Counted from the first letter of the stretch, positions 1-39,196 are shown. The stretch is 64,000 nt of DNA from Bolinopsis microptera (GCF_026151205.1 NC_087080.1:5621096-5685095), one strand, 5' to 3'. Translations and numbers: made by a program. The notes: generated by a model from the sequence alone, not told the origin.

Positions 1-1594
1 TGTGGCTGTGCTTGAAGAACCTCCATCTAGTAATAGCTTGGGCGCCAGTGCTTGAAAAAGAGATCAATGCTCTCAAACCACACCAAAACTTCAGACTGTG
101 GTTGACAGCTGAACCGCACCTGAAGTTCCCTCTAGTCCTACTTGAGAGCTCTCTAAAAGTCACATACGAGTCGCCTCCTGGCGTGAAAAAGAATCTGCTC
201 CGAACCTACGAGGCGTGGACTCCTCAGTTTATTGAGAAGGGACATCAACCTGTTAGGAGCCAGCCTTGTTCGCTCTTGCTTGGTTCCACGCTATCATCCA
301 GGAGAGAAGAAACTTCATTCCTCAGGGCTGGACTAAGTTCTACGAGTTCAGTAACGCTGATTTGAGGTCAGGTGCAGATATTATAGATAGACTCTGCACC
401 AGCACTGGCAGCATTCAATGGGACTTCATACACGGACTGTTTGAGAACGCAGTCTTCGGAGGCAGGGTAGATAACAACTACGATCTGGAGGTTCTCCGAG
501 CTTATCTTCACCAGTACTTTGACCGGGATGTACTGGGTGGGAAGGGAAGGAAGAAGCTTGCTGGTATCCTGGAACTCCCACTCTCAGTCAACCACAAAGA
601 CTTCGTGAAAGCAATCACAGCACTCCCTGAAACTGATACACCTGCTATGTTTAACCTACCCCAAAACGTAGACCGATCGCAACAGAGAAGCGTGGCTAAA
701 AGCGTGCTATCTCAGCTAGTTCTGGTTTCCCGACCTAACCTGGAGGACGAACAGTTCGACAAGGCCCGCTGGACCAAGGATCTGTCCCCATTCCTACACT
801 TATGGAAGAGATTAAACCAGGGCAGTGAACTTGTGAAGCTATCTTCAGATCAGATCCCGAACCCTGGGGAGAATGACCCACCTCTACTGGCCTTCCTTCT
901 TCTGGAGAGACAAGTTGCTATCAAACTCCTGCAACTAGTCCACACTGATTTGTCCAGAATCAGCAAGGTCATACGTGGAACTCTACTCCTGACAACCGAT
1001 GTGAAAGACAACGCAACAGCTCTTCTGAAGCACGAGGTTCCTGGTTCCTGGTGTAGGAAGTGGGAAGGACCTGTTGCTCCTATACACTGGCTACGATCTC
1101 TAGTTAGCAAGACTTTAGCGCTTGGAGGCTGGGTGGAGAGATGTCAGGCTGGTGCCTTGCTCACATCCCCTGCCGACTTATCAGAACTATTTAACCCTGC
1201 AGTGTTCCTGAATGCTTTAAGACAGGAATCAGCCCGGAGACTGAATCTACCGATCAACAGTTTAGAGTTTGTTTCTCACTGGGGACCCAGTTCGGGACTA
1301 AGCAAAGCTAAATGCCCGGTAACTATCGAGGGGTTGACTATTGAAGGGGCTCTGTTTGATGGTCACAAGTTGGTGGAATGTGCCCGAGACTCACCCTCCA
1401 ATTCTCCAATCTCCAATTGTAGTGTAGCTTGGGTACCAGCTGGACAGGGTGGCAATAAAGACAACCAGTTGGAGACACCAGTATATTACAACAGTTTGAG
1501 GGAGCAACAAGTTACATCTATCAGGATACCCTGCCCGGGATCACCAGCACTCTGGAAACTTAAATCTGTGGCGCTCATACTCAAGAATCAGTGA
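1..1594 (+). CDS. DYNC2H1: Cytoplasmic dynein-2 heavy chain, C-terminal end (partial, frameshifted)
   Basis: This is the motor heavy chain of retrograde intraflagellar transport. The window opens inside the coding region, in frame from base 3, and the block ends in the dynein C-terminal domain. Recognisable stretches are KNLHLV, FRLWLTAEPH, YESPPGVKKNLLRTYE, ERRNFIPQGWTKFYEFS, KVIRGT, FLNALRQE and the terminal LILKNQ, all in the order and spacing of DYNC2H1. The frame changes at about 261-265. Frame 3 reads through KGHQPVRSQ, and homology then resumes one base out of step with LFALAWFHA, as if one base were missing. The stop is TGA at 1592-1594 and an AATAAA lies near 1805. About 1.6 kb is without introns, unlike every other conserved gene here, so a retrocopy or an assembly indel are both possible. 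The family call is secure; whether the gene is functional is not. Confidence 0.93.
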
Positions 1595-1994
1595 TTCATG
1601 TTGGATCAAACCAGTGTATAATAATCTATAAACTGCAAAAAGACGTTTCACTTTTTGTTTAATTTGTGTTTACTGTGTAGGTTTTATTTAAAACGAATCG
1701 GTGTTATTTAAAAGTAATGTATAGTGTATACTCTGTACTCTGTATTGTTTGAAAAATTTGACAAGATGATGTATTTAGAACTTGTTAGACACTATAGTAT
1801 TATAAATAAATATAATAGGGGTCACTCAGCAGATAAAAACATGTGCGATCATTCAGGAAATTGATAATTCGTGGTTAACTTACGGCGCGGTGATCGAATC
1901 AAAATCATGTTAATACGCCTAAGCAGTGACTTCACAGTTCACCGCATGTTTACTGTTGAGTTTACTCGCGAACTCTTAAAAAAGTAAAAAGTTC
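1595..1994. other. 3' flank of DYNC2H1
   Basis: AT-rich sequence with an AATAAA near 1805, about 210 bases after the stop codon. I see no other gene or repeat in it. Confidence 0.5.
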
Positions 1995-2189
1995 TTGCCT
2001 CTCTACTGTCCTCAACTACTTGTCCTAACTATCTGTCCTCAACTACTTGTCCTAACTATCCGTCCTCAACTATTTGTCCTAACTATCTGTCCTCAACTAC
2101 TTGTCCTAACTATCTGTCCTCAACTACTTGCCCTAACTATCTGTCCTCAACTACTTGTCCTAACTATCTGTCCTCAACTATTTGTCCTA
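1995..2189. repeat. 27-bp minisatellite between convergent genes
   Basis: About seven copies of a unit near 27 bp, made of TGTCCTCAACTACTTG followed by TCCTAACTATC, with small variations. It abuts the stop codon of the SLC22-type gene on the minus strand. The open frame through it is a repeat artefact. Confidence 0.9.
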
Positions 2190-4492
2190 CTAAATGTCCT
2201 CATCCTCTTCTCGGAGCCTCTTCACTCCTTGCAGATCAGCTGGTGTTTCTGGTATCTCAACACCAGTAGTATCCTCCAACAAGAACCATGTCCCTACTGC
2301 AGCCAGCACAGCACTTCCAGCAAAAATCGCAAGCACGATCCTGCGATCCAGTACGTTGTAAAGAAGACTGAGGTAAGGGCCGAGAAAGGAGCCAATTCTT
2401 GCAACTCCGGAACACGAACTCAATATCATGCCTCGGTGGGAGGTTGGGGACAGCTCAACCGTGTACAGGAACACTGTGATAAACTCGGCCCCGATAAATA
2501 TGATAGCTATGAGACAAGCCACTTGCCGGAGGTGCCATGTTGAAGACAGCGGAACGTCAATCATGGCAATCCCGAAACAGATTGCAATACCAAGACACAC
2601 CAGCATCTGTGTTTTCTTTCTTCCTGTTGCACCAATTAGAGCGAAACTTGTGGTACAAGCTACAACCTCGGAAATGCATGCGAACCCTTGACTTGCCATT
2701 ATGTTCTTGCCCATTTTGTGCCACCCGAAGCTGAGCCCGTAGTAAAATAGTGAGACCATGAACCAGCATATCATCAGAAAGAGCGTCCTCCTCAACATCA
2801 CTGGGTATATGATGAAATCTTTCATTTGTTTTAGAAGCCCCTCACTCTTACCTTTCTGTTCAACCTCTCTCTGGAGAACATTACTTTGGAGCGGAGGTGT
2901 GTTGTAGAATTTTGCCATCTTGTTCAGAATCTTCAAAGCCTGTTCCTCTTTGTCTTTGTAAACTAAGAATCTTGGTGACTCAGGGCAAATCAGAAGTTGT
3001 ATGTAGAAAAGGATTGAGATAATGGCTATAATCCCGATGTTGTACCTCCAGTTAGTAACCATGTAGGAGATGAAAATAAGGATTCCAGTACCACTAGGCC
3101 AGGTGATTGACAGTAGGGTGTTGGAAAGATTTCTCAGTCGGAGAGGAGTGAACTCCATTACCCACACATAATGTCCCGTTACGAAACTTAGCATGCCGAG
3201 ACCCTGCATTATCCTTAAGCCACACAAGGTCTGTATGTTTCCTGCGAATGCCATGCCGATGGTTGCAGAGACTGCAATCAAACCAGCCGCTAGTGTAACC
3301 TTCTTCCTCCCGAACATCTCGTATAAAGTAGAACTCCCTATCAACCCCACGAAACCACCTATAAAGTAAAAACTGTTGACATTGGAATTTTGGGATTCTG
3401 TGCCGCAGTAAATTCCAAAGTCAACAGCATAACTGGAGCGTTTTGGTGTCCAGATAAAGTCGACATCAGCTTTAAGTTTGTTGGTACACATAGTATCTCT
3501 GGTGTAAAATGTGTTGTTTTCTCCAGTGTGGTTCTGGAGAAGGGAAAAACACTGTTCTGAGGAGCACTCCCAGTCCGTGTACGGTATGTAGCCTGAAGAA
3601 AGTTTAACATTATCGACCATAGATGTATTTATGATCATAATTTATGCGATATTAAAATAAGACGGACGAAAATGTTAATTTTATGCTAAAAACTAAAATG
3701 TTCCCCAACATGATCATCTTGAAAGATAATATTGTATAATTATAATTATAAATAATAGAAAGCCTTTGAGCCTTACCAGTGAAGACCGGCAAATAGCACA
3801 TCATGGAAGCGGTTGATTTAGAAACCAAAAACATCAGGAAGAGAAATCCAACGTATCGCCCTGTAGATGTGCCTACCGTCCTGAGGAGAAAGTTAACCTC
3901 TCAGTAGATTAGATTTTTTTAGATTTGAAAAATTTTCAAAACGGTATTTACAAATCAACAGGATTATAAAACATAAAAATAAAAACCGCTTTGTCGGCAA
4001 ATGCCAGGGCCCTAACAATCCACTCAAAAAATTCAAAACAGGACCCAGAAGCTTGTAAGCCACTGGTCAAAAACAAAGTGAAATCTAATTAAATAAAGAT
4101 TTTGTTCAAAAATCAAATAAAATCAAAATTACGCGACCAAAATTCAAAAACTCTCGTAAATATGAAAATCTTAGTATCAATCAATATCCATGATCAGAAT
4201 AAATGAGGAAAAACGCGAAAATCACATACATTACTGTATTACAACAGATGTCAAAAATTGTTATTATTATTAACAAGTACTGCATTTATCACCTCAATTT
4301 AGTACCGCACAATGATAATGCGGTCCGCATTATCATTGTTTTGAAATTAATTGCCCAATCAGTGTGGTTAAAAATGTTTTCTAACCTGTCAACCAATTCA
4401 TCCATTGAAAGTTTCTCTGGAGACAGATTTTCACTGCCTTCATCATCTTCTTTCATCGATAATGGTTTAGATTCTTCCGTCTTATCGTTCAT
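2190..4492 (-). CDS. SLC22-type organic ion transporter (MFS), three exons
   Basis: Twelve-helix plasma-membrane carrier of the SLC22 (OCT/OAT/OCTN) branch of the major facilitator superfamily. Exons, in transcript order, are 4492-4386, 3880-3777 and 3592-2190, joined in phases 2 and 1, giving about 536 residues. Exon 1 starts at the ATG at 4492 and is a hydrophilic N-terminus ending MDELVDR, matching the family's short N-terminus before helix 1. Exon 2 carries helix 1 (GRYVGFLFLMFLV). Exon 3 opens with a cysteine- and N-glycosylation-rich loop, then shows GRKK after helix 2, the SLC22 signature PESPRFLV, and VELSPTSHRG with a following R-IGSFLGP in the second half. The substrate cannot be told. 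An acceptor further upstream in exon 3 is ruled out because there is no AG before 3593 in frame. It ends acidic (REEDEDI). Confidence 0.88.
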
Positions 4493-5259
4493 TTGAAGTG
4501 AAGACAAATCTCTCTGTTACCAATACTTTAGACCTAAAGCTGGAAAGTGACCTATGTTATCAAGATCAGAGGATGAAGGATCAACTCATAGTCATAAAAG
4601 AGATCATCAACGATGATACAAATTGATATAAGTGTAACGGCTTTCCGCTTTATGTTTTAGTTTTTGCATAAATTAACTTAAATTTAATACCATAGCGCAA
4701 TGCTATAGGATTTTTCTACAGAAAAAAAGGTAAACTCGATCTCGAACGTGTCAAAATTAAACACAAAAGAATATTCCTGAACAAAATTGGGAAGCAGCTT
4801 TAACTAATTATACAGTTATACCATTACGAAAACAAATATACCGATTATCGATACCAACCAGTTACTGAGTTAGTTAGGCAGTACTGTGGTAGAGGACTAC
4901 CAAAACATAGTTTGTTGATCAAATTATCAATTCTTATCCGGCAAATTTCGCACATTATAGACTCATTACCTGCAAAATTATTATCGAATTCGAATCTGCT
5001 TTGAAATCTGGCTACAGTACAGGGTGATACTGATTACTTAAAATAAAAAACTAGACTTATCTTGGGTATTGATGGATGATATTGATACGTGTCTAAATTT
5101 CCTTATATATTAATATATATTAGTATATTTGACCAAAACCCATAATCATGGGTAGAGTGGACCGCTGCTAGTGTCTCTCTTTTCCAAACAAAAGGAAATG
5201 ATATTAATTTGAATAACCGTCCGAAAATGCAAATTGATACCGAGAATGAAATCGGTCGC
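4493..5259. other. Intergenic DNA 5' of the SLC22-type gene
   Basis: AT-rich, with no coding similarity that I can see. It should contain the promoter of the SLC22-type gene near 4500, but I recognise no specific element. Confidence 0.4.
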
Positions 5260-5343
5260 TCGCTTTTCCCATTCATTCACGGCTTACGAATTGTAATAAA
5301 GCTTTATTACAATTCGTAAGCCGTGAATGAATGGGAAAAGCGA
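5260..5343. repeat. Perfect 84-bp palindrome
   Basis: Two 42-base arms meet at AAAGCTTT, with the centre between 5301 and 5302. Every base pairs with its partner and there is no spacer. The arm begins TCGCTTTTCCCATTC. Such a sequence can extrude as a cruciform. Confidence 0.95.
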
Positions 5344-5743
5344 TCCCTGATTGGTTGGAGACTGCTTATAGGATGCGAATATCTCCCTATGATATTACTG
5401 ATTGGGTGACGGAATCACTGATTAAGTGCCGAGGTCACGTATCTGCAATATCTTAAAAGGGTCATAACTCGGTTAAATTGTGAACAACCAACTTGAAATT
5501 TTGGGAAAGCACTTCAATTATGAAACCAAATATGTCTAGAAACTTTGAAGCTCCTAGCTGAAAGCGTTCTCACTTTATGGTGACAATAGTGAAAAAGAGG
5601 GATTGGCGTGCCACACCCACTGTAATTAATTAAATTTGACGAAACTTTCAGGAAATATAAGTTTGACCCATATCTATAAGTATAATCTCTGAAATTTTTG
5701 TGCAATTCTAAGAGTAAGAAGAATTACGTGAGTTATTAAAGGG

Positions 5744-5937
5744 ACCGTAATATACAACTTAAACTTTTTTGACTGGTTCAAATGCTTTAATGGCGTTCAT
5801 ATCAGCATGAAAAAAAAAATGAAAATTCGGCCAAGGAATAATAATTTTAGTGCCCAAAATTTGGACCCCAAGTGGTGTCAAAAACGCGAATTAAATGGGT
5901 AATAATTATTTTAGCCTCTCTCGACTTGACACCACTA
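5744..5937 (-). repeat. Dispersed repeat family D, copy 1 (partial)
   Basis: The reverse complement matches the middle of the two longer copies at 46283-46614 and 63016-63326. It shares ATTCGCGTTTTTGACACCAC, the run ending in CATGCTGAT, and CCAGTCAAAAAAGTTT. Moderately diverged and lacking the outer ends. Confidence 0.8.
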
Positions 5938-6062
5938 TACTTATAGGATTAGACGGATTCCTGCTAGTAATTATAATGGTTATGAGTTGCGTAATTGTTG
6001 ATACTAGTTCGAATTCGATCATCTGGAAATGTTCATATATTTTACGTGCTCACTTAGAGTTA

Positions 6063-7624
6063 GGGAGCGTTCACATATGACGTCAGCAGCCGAGGGGGGA
6101 GGGGGGTTTGGAAATGCTGACGGTTGCTGACGGGGGGAGGGGGGGGGGTCTGACGTCAGCAAAAATACACGAATTTTGACAAAAATTGTTGCTTCAAATC
6201 AATTTGATTAACAATAAAACTTCGCTAATTTATTTGGGAACTAGAACGAACACCGATGCAACAATAAGACAACATTAAGACAACATTATGACAACAATAA
6301 GAGTAAGACAAGAATAAGACAACATTAACGCAACAAACACCAATAAGACAACAAACGATATAAGACAACATTAAGACAACATTGTCATTAAGGCAACATT
6401 AAAGCAAAAATTAAGGCAACAATAAGACAACATTATTAAGACAACAAATTCATTTAAAACAACATTAAGACAACAAACTCGTTTAAGACTACATTAATGC
6501 AACAAAATGTTTAGAATTTGTAATATACTTTAACCCGTTAATTAAAAGTCGGTTTAACTTTTAATTAATCCCTTCGGCCGGGATTTCACTGCCGCAGTTA
6601 AAAAGGGTAGGTATCTACTTCCGACCCAAAGTGTTCATTGTCCATTGAGCATCATGCCATGCTGCTACCATCGTGATCGTGTTACTCTCGTGGTCGCCAC
6701 ATGACAGCTTACCAAACTGCTATTGGACAGCGCACGTTTGTCACGTGACGATTTGATTATTGATACTTATTGAGCACTGTATTTCATAGATCACATTTAT
6801 TGAGTACAGTACTGAATAAATGTTAAATTCCTGTTAAATTCCTTTATGAAAGTTATTCCTTTGCGATAGATACTCCTGTAATTTCCAACGATTACAGTGA
6901 TATTTCAAGCTTGACTCAACCCTTGCTGTTCTCTCAAACTATAAGGATGTGAAGGCAATTCGGTAATATGCCGATGCACATCTGGGGCACACCTCGGGCA
7001 CACATATAGTTTAATACTGTCACCAATATAAGTAATATAAATAATGATATCTAACCACCAGGTGTGCTCCAGGTGGTTCTGCCCGAGGTGTGCCCGAGGT
7101 GTGCTTTATGCCCGAGGTGTGCCCGAGGTGTGCCCGAGTTTGTGCCCCAGGTGTGCCCCAGATGTGCATCGGCAGATTACCGAGTTACCGATGTGAAATG
7201 TGAATCTAATTTTGCTTGAGCATGAAATCCAGCCCTTCTCGCTGGCTAATATAGGTCACGTTATCTATCAGCTGACTGTACCTCGTGACTGCGTCACTCG
7301 GTTACCACGTGCCCGACAAACTGGTGCCGTACCATAATACTACATACAGCGAGACGATATATTAATTTAATGCTCTGTAAATTTGTATTACCTGATAAAT
7401 AATGAGACCTAATTATTTCATTTTCAGAGTTTAAGTCACAATTTCGTATAACTCTAACTCAGTTGATGAAGTAAAATATCATTTAACAAAGTAAAATATA
7501 TTCGAAGAAATAGTGTTATACCTAATTTGTTGCCTTATTAAGTTTGACAGGGGGAGGTGGGGGGGGGGGGGGGTTAAATTTGCCAAAATCTTGCCGTCAT
7601 TGCAAGTCATATGTGAACGCTCCC
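6063..7624. mobile_element. Non-autonomous TIR element with TTA target duplication (PIF/Harbinger-like)
   Basis: The left end GGGAGCGTTCACATATGAC is mirrored by GTCATATGTGAACGCTCCC at the right end. TTA sits directly outside both ends (6060-6062 and 7625-7627), the target-site type of PIF/Harbinger elements. No transposase frame is visible. Inside are G-runs next to both ends (6095-6150, 7551-7573), a tract of AAGACAACATT-like units (about 6260-6500), and a nested inverted repeat at about 6960-7190. Confidence 0.85.
6960..7190. repeat. Nested inverted repeat inside the Harbinger-like element
   Basis: CGGTAATATGCCGATGCACA near 6961, followed by TCTGGGGCACACC, is mirrored near 7140-7185. The centre is filled with repeats of GTGCCCGAGGTGT. 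It looks like a small foldback element nested in the larger one; I could not define a target duplication. Confidence 0.7.
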
Positions 7625-8390
7625 TTACCACGTATGTTAATGTTATGTGTCGGCCCTGATCACGGCAACGCAAATGATAGGCGTGGCTTCATTTGTTACT
7701 GGTTACTGTTTAGTGTTTACTGTTGACGTGTTGTTATGTTTAACTTTGTGATTGCTTCAAGTTCATGTGTAGCTGCCGTGGCCTGATTCTTCGGCTGTTA
7801 CACTTACAGATCACTAATTCACTCGCTAGATCCCGATATATTATTATATACATGACCCCATGGTAAGTCGATCAAGATTGGGCGAGAAATTCATACCGTC
7901 AGGACCCTTTTCACAAAACTTTTAAAAATTCTTAGAGAGATTTAGTTGAAACGAGGTTTGTCATGCTGCTAAAATCTACACTTAAAGAACTAGTATTTAT
8001 TGATATTTGAAATTAATCTGTGCATTTAATTGTTTCGGTTTTAACGATAAAAATACAATATCTTTAAAAATTTGTTTCAAATCAAAAAATATTTACAAAA
8101 TAAAATAAATAAATAGTTATAGTCATACATCAAAACATTAAGTATATTATAAATCAGTCGCAAAGGCGTATACAGTATAACGTAACGAAACTGAGATCAA
8201 TCAGGAAAATTAAAGTATAAATATGTGAACATTTAAACATAACCCATTGTTCGTACAGAAATCAAATATCGAATGGTATTACCACATACCAGAGAGATGT
8301 CTGTTTCGACACACAAATAATTATAACACTCTGCAGCCTGAATGCTGTGCATATCCATATCCTAATCCCTAATTAAAGGCCCTCTAGAGT
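7625..8390. other. Intergenic DNA 3' of TMEM94
   Basis: AT-rich. It presumably holds the TMEM94 3' untranslated region on the minus strand. No other feature seen. Confidence 0.4.
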
Positions 8391-35637
<27,247 letters not shown>

Positions 35638-35842
35638 GGTGAGTGTCTCAACAGTGTTCAGTGAAGTGGTTCATTCATTATCAGGGATTCCGATATTAGT
35701 AATTTGTACCATGCTGAGAAGAAGACTGTCAATGTGACAATAAATACTTGTGATTAATGGTGGCATATACCTGAATAATAGATGTACGTGTTAAAGTTTC
35801 TAGATCATCTCATAACTATTTTCACTGCACACAGTAGACGTT

Positions 35843-36175
35843 TATGGACGTGTTCTGTTCAATGCAATTTTGAGGATATTAGTACAATATTAGTAACCTT
35901 ATTATCCTCTAGGCAAATTTTGTCACAAAACGATATCTTGCTGGCAGCGAGATGTAAACTTTGTCACACTATAAAAATGTGACAGAGTTAACATGGCCTG
36001 GGGCCCTTGTTGTTTGACAAAATTTTTGAATTTCCAGTTCAATAGATAGTTCCATATGACAATTATCTAAAAATTTAACGACTTTTTCGTTAAATGGTAC
36101 CACCAGGTAAATTTCGTCACACATTTAAGAAATATTTATGAGGGATTTTTAGGACACCCTGACAAGGAAGAAAGA
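35843..36175. repeat. Diverged partial copy of TIR family B
   Basis: Starts TGGACGTGTTCTGTTCAATG and keeps TTTTGAGGATATTAGTA, AACGATATCTTG, AACTTTGTCACACTATAAAAA, TGACAAAATTTTTGAA and GGACACCCTGA in the same order as 17021-17430. It has no right end. Confidence 0.8.
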
Positions 36176-36717
36176 AGAAAAGTTGGTACGGTAAGAAAAC
36201 ATTTTACACTAATACACAACACAAAACCCAACTAATTTTATACATGCTCGAACTCAATAATACAGCAGAAACTGAATGCAGAAAAAAATTATAATAATAT
36301 TCAACAAACATTTATGTAACTAAGACCTAGCTACAGTATCCCAAATCTTAATTTATAGATGCAAACTTTTGTCAAATCAGCAAGAGATATGTAAACAGAA
36401 TCTAATTCTTTGACATTGCTGTCGAAAAGATAAGGTTTCACTAAAAAAAAGTCATACACCAAATGGGCATTATATTTTATGAATTGTTTTACATCTTTTT
36501 ATTCTGTAAAATGTGCTAAAATTAAATTTCTTGTTTCATTGAATTTCTTGTTTCACTGAATTTTTATTCTTAGAAAATGAGATTTATTATAGCATTTAAT
36601 TTAAGCTAACTTTGCTACTATTATGATAAAAGATGGACTACCAAGTATATTGAGGTGTAGTAAAGTCAAATATTTTGTTCATTGAACATTTATTCTAGTA
36701 TTTTGAAGTGTAGAAAT
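36176..36717. other. Intergenic DNA 5' of TMEM94
   Basis: AT-rich, with no gene or repeat recognised. Confidence 0.4.
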
Positions 36718-38148
36718 CAGAGGCACATATTAGGTGCGGTAAAAAATCGAAATTATGCGGTACCGCACCCGACTATAAAGGTAAAATGTGCGGTAAGGTG
36801 CGGTAAATTTTTACCAATTATGCGGCAAATGTGCGGCGATTTTTTCGAAATTTGTGCGGGAATTGTGCGGGTTTTTTTTGCATTTTCTCGAGGACTTTGG
36901 AAATTCTAAACGTATAACCGCCGCTCTTATCAAAAATAGGTCTGTTTATGTGTTACTGAGGGTGTAGTTCTTTACTAAGACCATGATTGAACCTATATTG
37001 AGATTCAGTTATCTGGGAACAGTGACTTGATCTGGTAGAGATCAGGAATCAGGATACAGTTATTTGAAGACGCCTCTTGATAGAGTCGATCAGATCCCAT
37101 GCGTGATCGCAAATATGTGACACGCTTGTTGGCATTGATCGTCAGTATTTGTGAACCATTTGATCCAAGATCCATTAAGCCCACTATAAAGCCAACGCTG
37201 CAACGAATAAAGCTCATTACCCTTTACACCTACTTCTTCTATTATCACCTACGAATGATAACTGATACACTATAATCGAAGTACGGTAACGACGAGGGTT
37301 CCATAATGGCCTGGGTCACGGTCCCGAAAGGGCCTGGATCACGGTCCCGAAAGGGCCTGGGTAACGGTCCCGAAAGGGCGCGGGTAACGGTCCCGAAAGG
37401 GCCTGGGTCACGGTCCCGAAAGGGCCTGAGTCACGTGGCCTAAGCATGAGTTCCAAAAGGGCCTGGGTCACGGTCCCGAAAGGGCCTGGGTCAGGGTCCC
37501 GAAAGGGCCTGGGTCTGGGTCCCGAAAGGGCCTGGGTCACAGTCCCGAAAGGGCCTCGGTCACGTGGTAACCGGGTCACGTGACCTAAGCATGAGTTCCA
37601 AAAGGGCCTGGGTCACGGTCCCGAAAGGGCCTGGGTCAGGGTCCCGAAAGGGCCTGGGTCACGGTCCCGAAAGGGCCTGGGTCACGTGGTAACCGGGTCA
37701 CGTGACCTAAGCATGAGTTCCAAAAGGGCCTGGGTCAGGGTCCCGAAAGGGCCTGGGTCAGGGTCCCGAAAGGGCCTGGGTCAGGGTCCCGAAAGGGCCT
37801 GAGTCACGTGGTAACTGGGTCACGTGGCCTAGGTATGAGTTCCAAAAGGGCCTGGGTCACGGTCCCGAAAGGGCCTGGGTCAGGGTCCCGAAAGGGCCTG
37901 GGCCAGGGTCCCGAAAGGGCCTGAGTCACGGTCCTAAAAGTGCCCAACTTTTAACATATGTTGGTTTTACACTCGAAAATCTTAACGCGAAAATTTCAAA
38001 ATTATGCGAAATTACGCGGAAAATGCTAGATTATGCGGAAATATGCAGATAATTACAAAATGTGCGGAAAACAATAAATTATGCGGAAGTGTGCGGAAAA
38101 CGGTAAATTGTGCGATCCCGCACCCATCGCACCTAATATGTGCCCATG
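36718..38148. mobile_element. hAT-like non-autonomous element (1.43 kb), family A, carrying a minisatellite
   Basis: The left end CAGAGGCACATATTAGGTGC is mirrored by GCACCTAATATGTGCCCATG at the right, with small mismatches at the tip. GTAGAAAT is duplicated exactly outside (36710-36717 and 38149-38156), an 8-bp hAT-type duplication. Subterminal zones are rich in short TGCGGTAA and TGCGGAAA motifs. Same family as the MITE at 11107. No transposase. Confidence 0.92.
37307..37945. repeat. GC-rich 23-24-bp minisatellite inside the hAT-like element
   Basis: More than 20 copies of GGGCCTGGGTCACGGTCCCG followed by AAA. A higher-order unit contains GGGTCACGTGGTAACC, then GGGTCACGTG, then CCTAAGCATGAGTTCCAAAA. 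CACGTG E-box-like sites recur. The open frame of 87 codons on the minus strand is a repeat artefact. Confidence 0.93.
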
Positions 38149-38656
38149 GTAGAAATTGTAAAGATCTTTAATTTTATACTAAACTAGAAAACCCGTGGTC
38201 ACAGGGAGGAAGCTAATAGTATTCTATTTATTTGGCAGTCAGTTTAAATTGCATCAAAAAATATCCTACACAACCGAAGATACAGCCGATTATAATGTTG
38301 CTCGCACTAAACACAATTTAGTATCAACAAAACCGATAAAAATGCTGGTCTTACAATCTTTGCACGTGCACGTGCTTGTAACAACCCTCGTTACCATGGT
38401 TACTTTGCAACCTTTTGCTTTTTACCTAATTTGCACGTGGGCAGTCGTACAGACATTATTATACCTAAATCTTTGAATTATAGTATAGATTATTGATGTT
38501 TTATAACGTTTTAGAGGGATGTAATTTGTAAGCTGGATATTTAAAATTATAAGTCTGTTGGAAATTAAAGTTTTTGATCTTTACTATTTATTGTTAATAA
38601 AATGCTCATTTTAGCCAGTTATTTTAAGATTTTCATCATCATCATCATGACATTGC

Positions 38657-39196
38657 TTACCGATCTTCATAATCAGGATTTGCTGGCAATTCAAACACAG
38701 TGCCTTCATTTCCCATAAAACCATTATTCTTTATACCTCGAAGAAACTCCATGTATTCACCGGGCAAATTATTCTCCATAGCTCCCTTAAGAATAATACT
38801 ATGATACACTCCACTGGGAACTGGATCCAATTCCAGCCCTTTAACCAAATGATACGTTAAAACAGAAAGTTTCTCCGATTCTATAGTTGTAACTTCTTTG
38901 TCTTCCAGTCGCTGGTAAACATATGGGACTCCTTCTTGTTTATCAAGAGATGGAAGATGCTTAACATCAATTTCCCATACAACTCCCCAGACCTGTGATC
39001 CTTTTTGAGGTTTAATAGTTGCAGTTGCTCCACCCCATCTTTTGGAAAAATGCCCAAAACTGAGCTTGTAGTCATCCAATCGAGCAATAGAAACTTTCTT
39101 AGCAGATGGATTGTTTATGTGAATTCGTTCAGAAAACAAATTGCTTCCATATCCAAAATAAAGGAAAGCACCTACACCAGGTATTTTGATCGACAT
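38657..39196 (-). CDS. GGCT: Gamma-glutamylcyclotransferase
   Basis: Cytosolic enzyme of glutathione turnover that converts gamma-glutamyl amino acids to 5-oxoproline and a free amino acid. The coding block is 179 residues from the ATG at 39196, close to the usual length. It shows the substrate-binding YGSNL near residue 15 (in FLYFGYGSNL), then RLDDYKLSFGHFSKRWGG, and VWGVVWEI, the usual order for this fold; the catalytic glutamate is probably in LDKQEGV. The open frame extends upstream to 39355, but an acceptor-like TTTAG at about 39215 suggests a spliced 5' leader, so I use the internal ATG. The stop TAA lies within GGTAAGC, which also reads as a splice donor, so the true C-terminus could continue in another exon. 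Confidence 0.9.
   Translation of the reverse strand: MSIKIPGVGAFLYFGYGSNLFSERIHINNPSAKKVSIARLDDYKLSFGHFSKRWGGATATIKPQKGSQVWGVVWEIDVKHLPSLDKQEGVPYVYQRLEDKEVTTIESEKLSVLTYHLVKGLELDPVPSGVYHSIILKGAMENNLPGEYMEFLRGIKNNGFMGNEGTVFELPANPDYEDR

Noticed and set aside
37316-37579. Proline/arginine-rich minus-strand frame
   Set aside because: Lies wholly in the minisatellite of the hAT-like element.
37307-37945. CRISPR-like regular repeats
   Set aside because: Units are directly tandem with no unique spacers, and the genome is animal.
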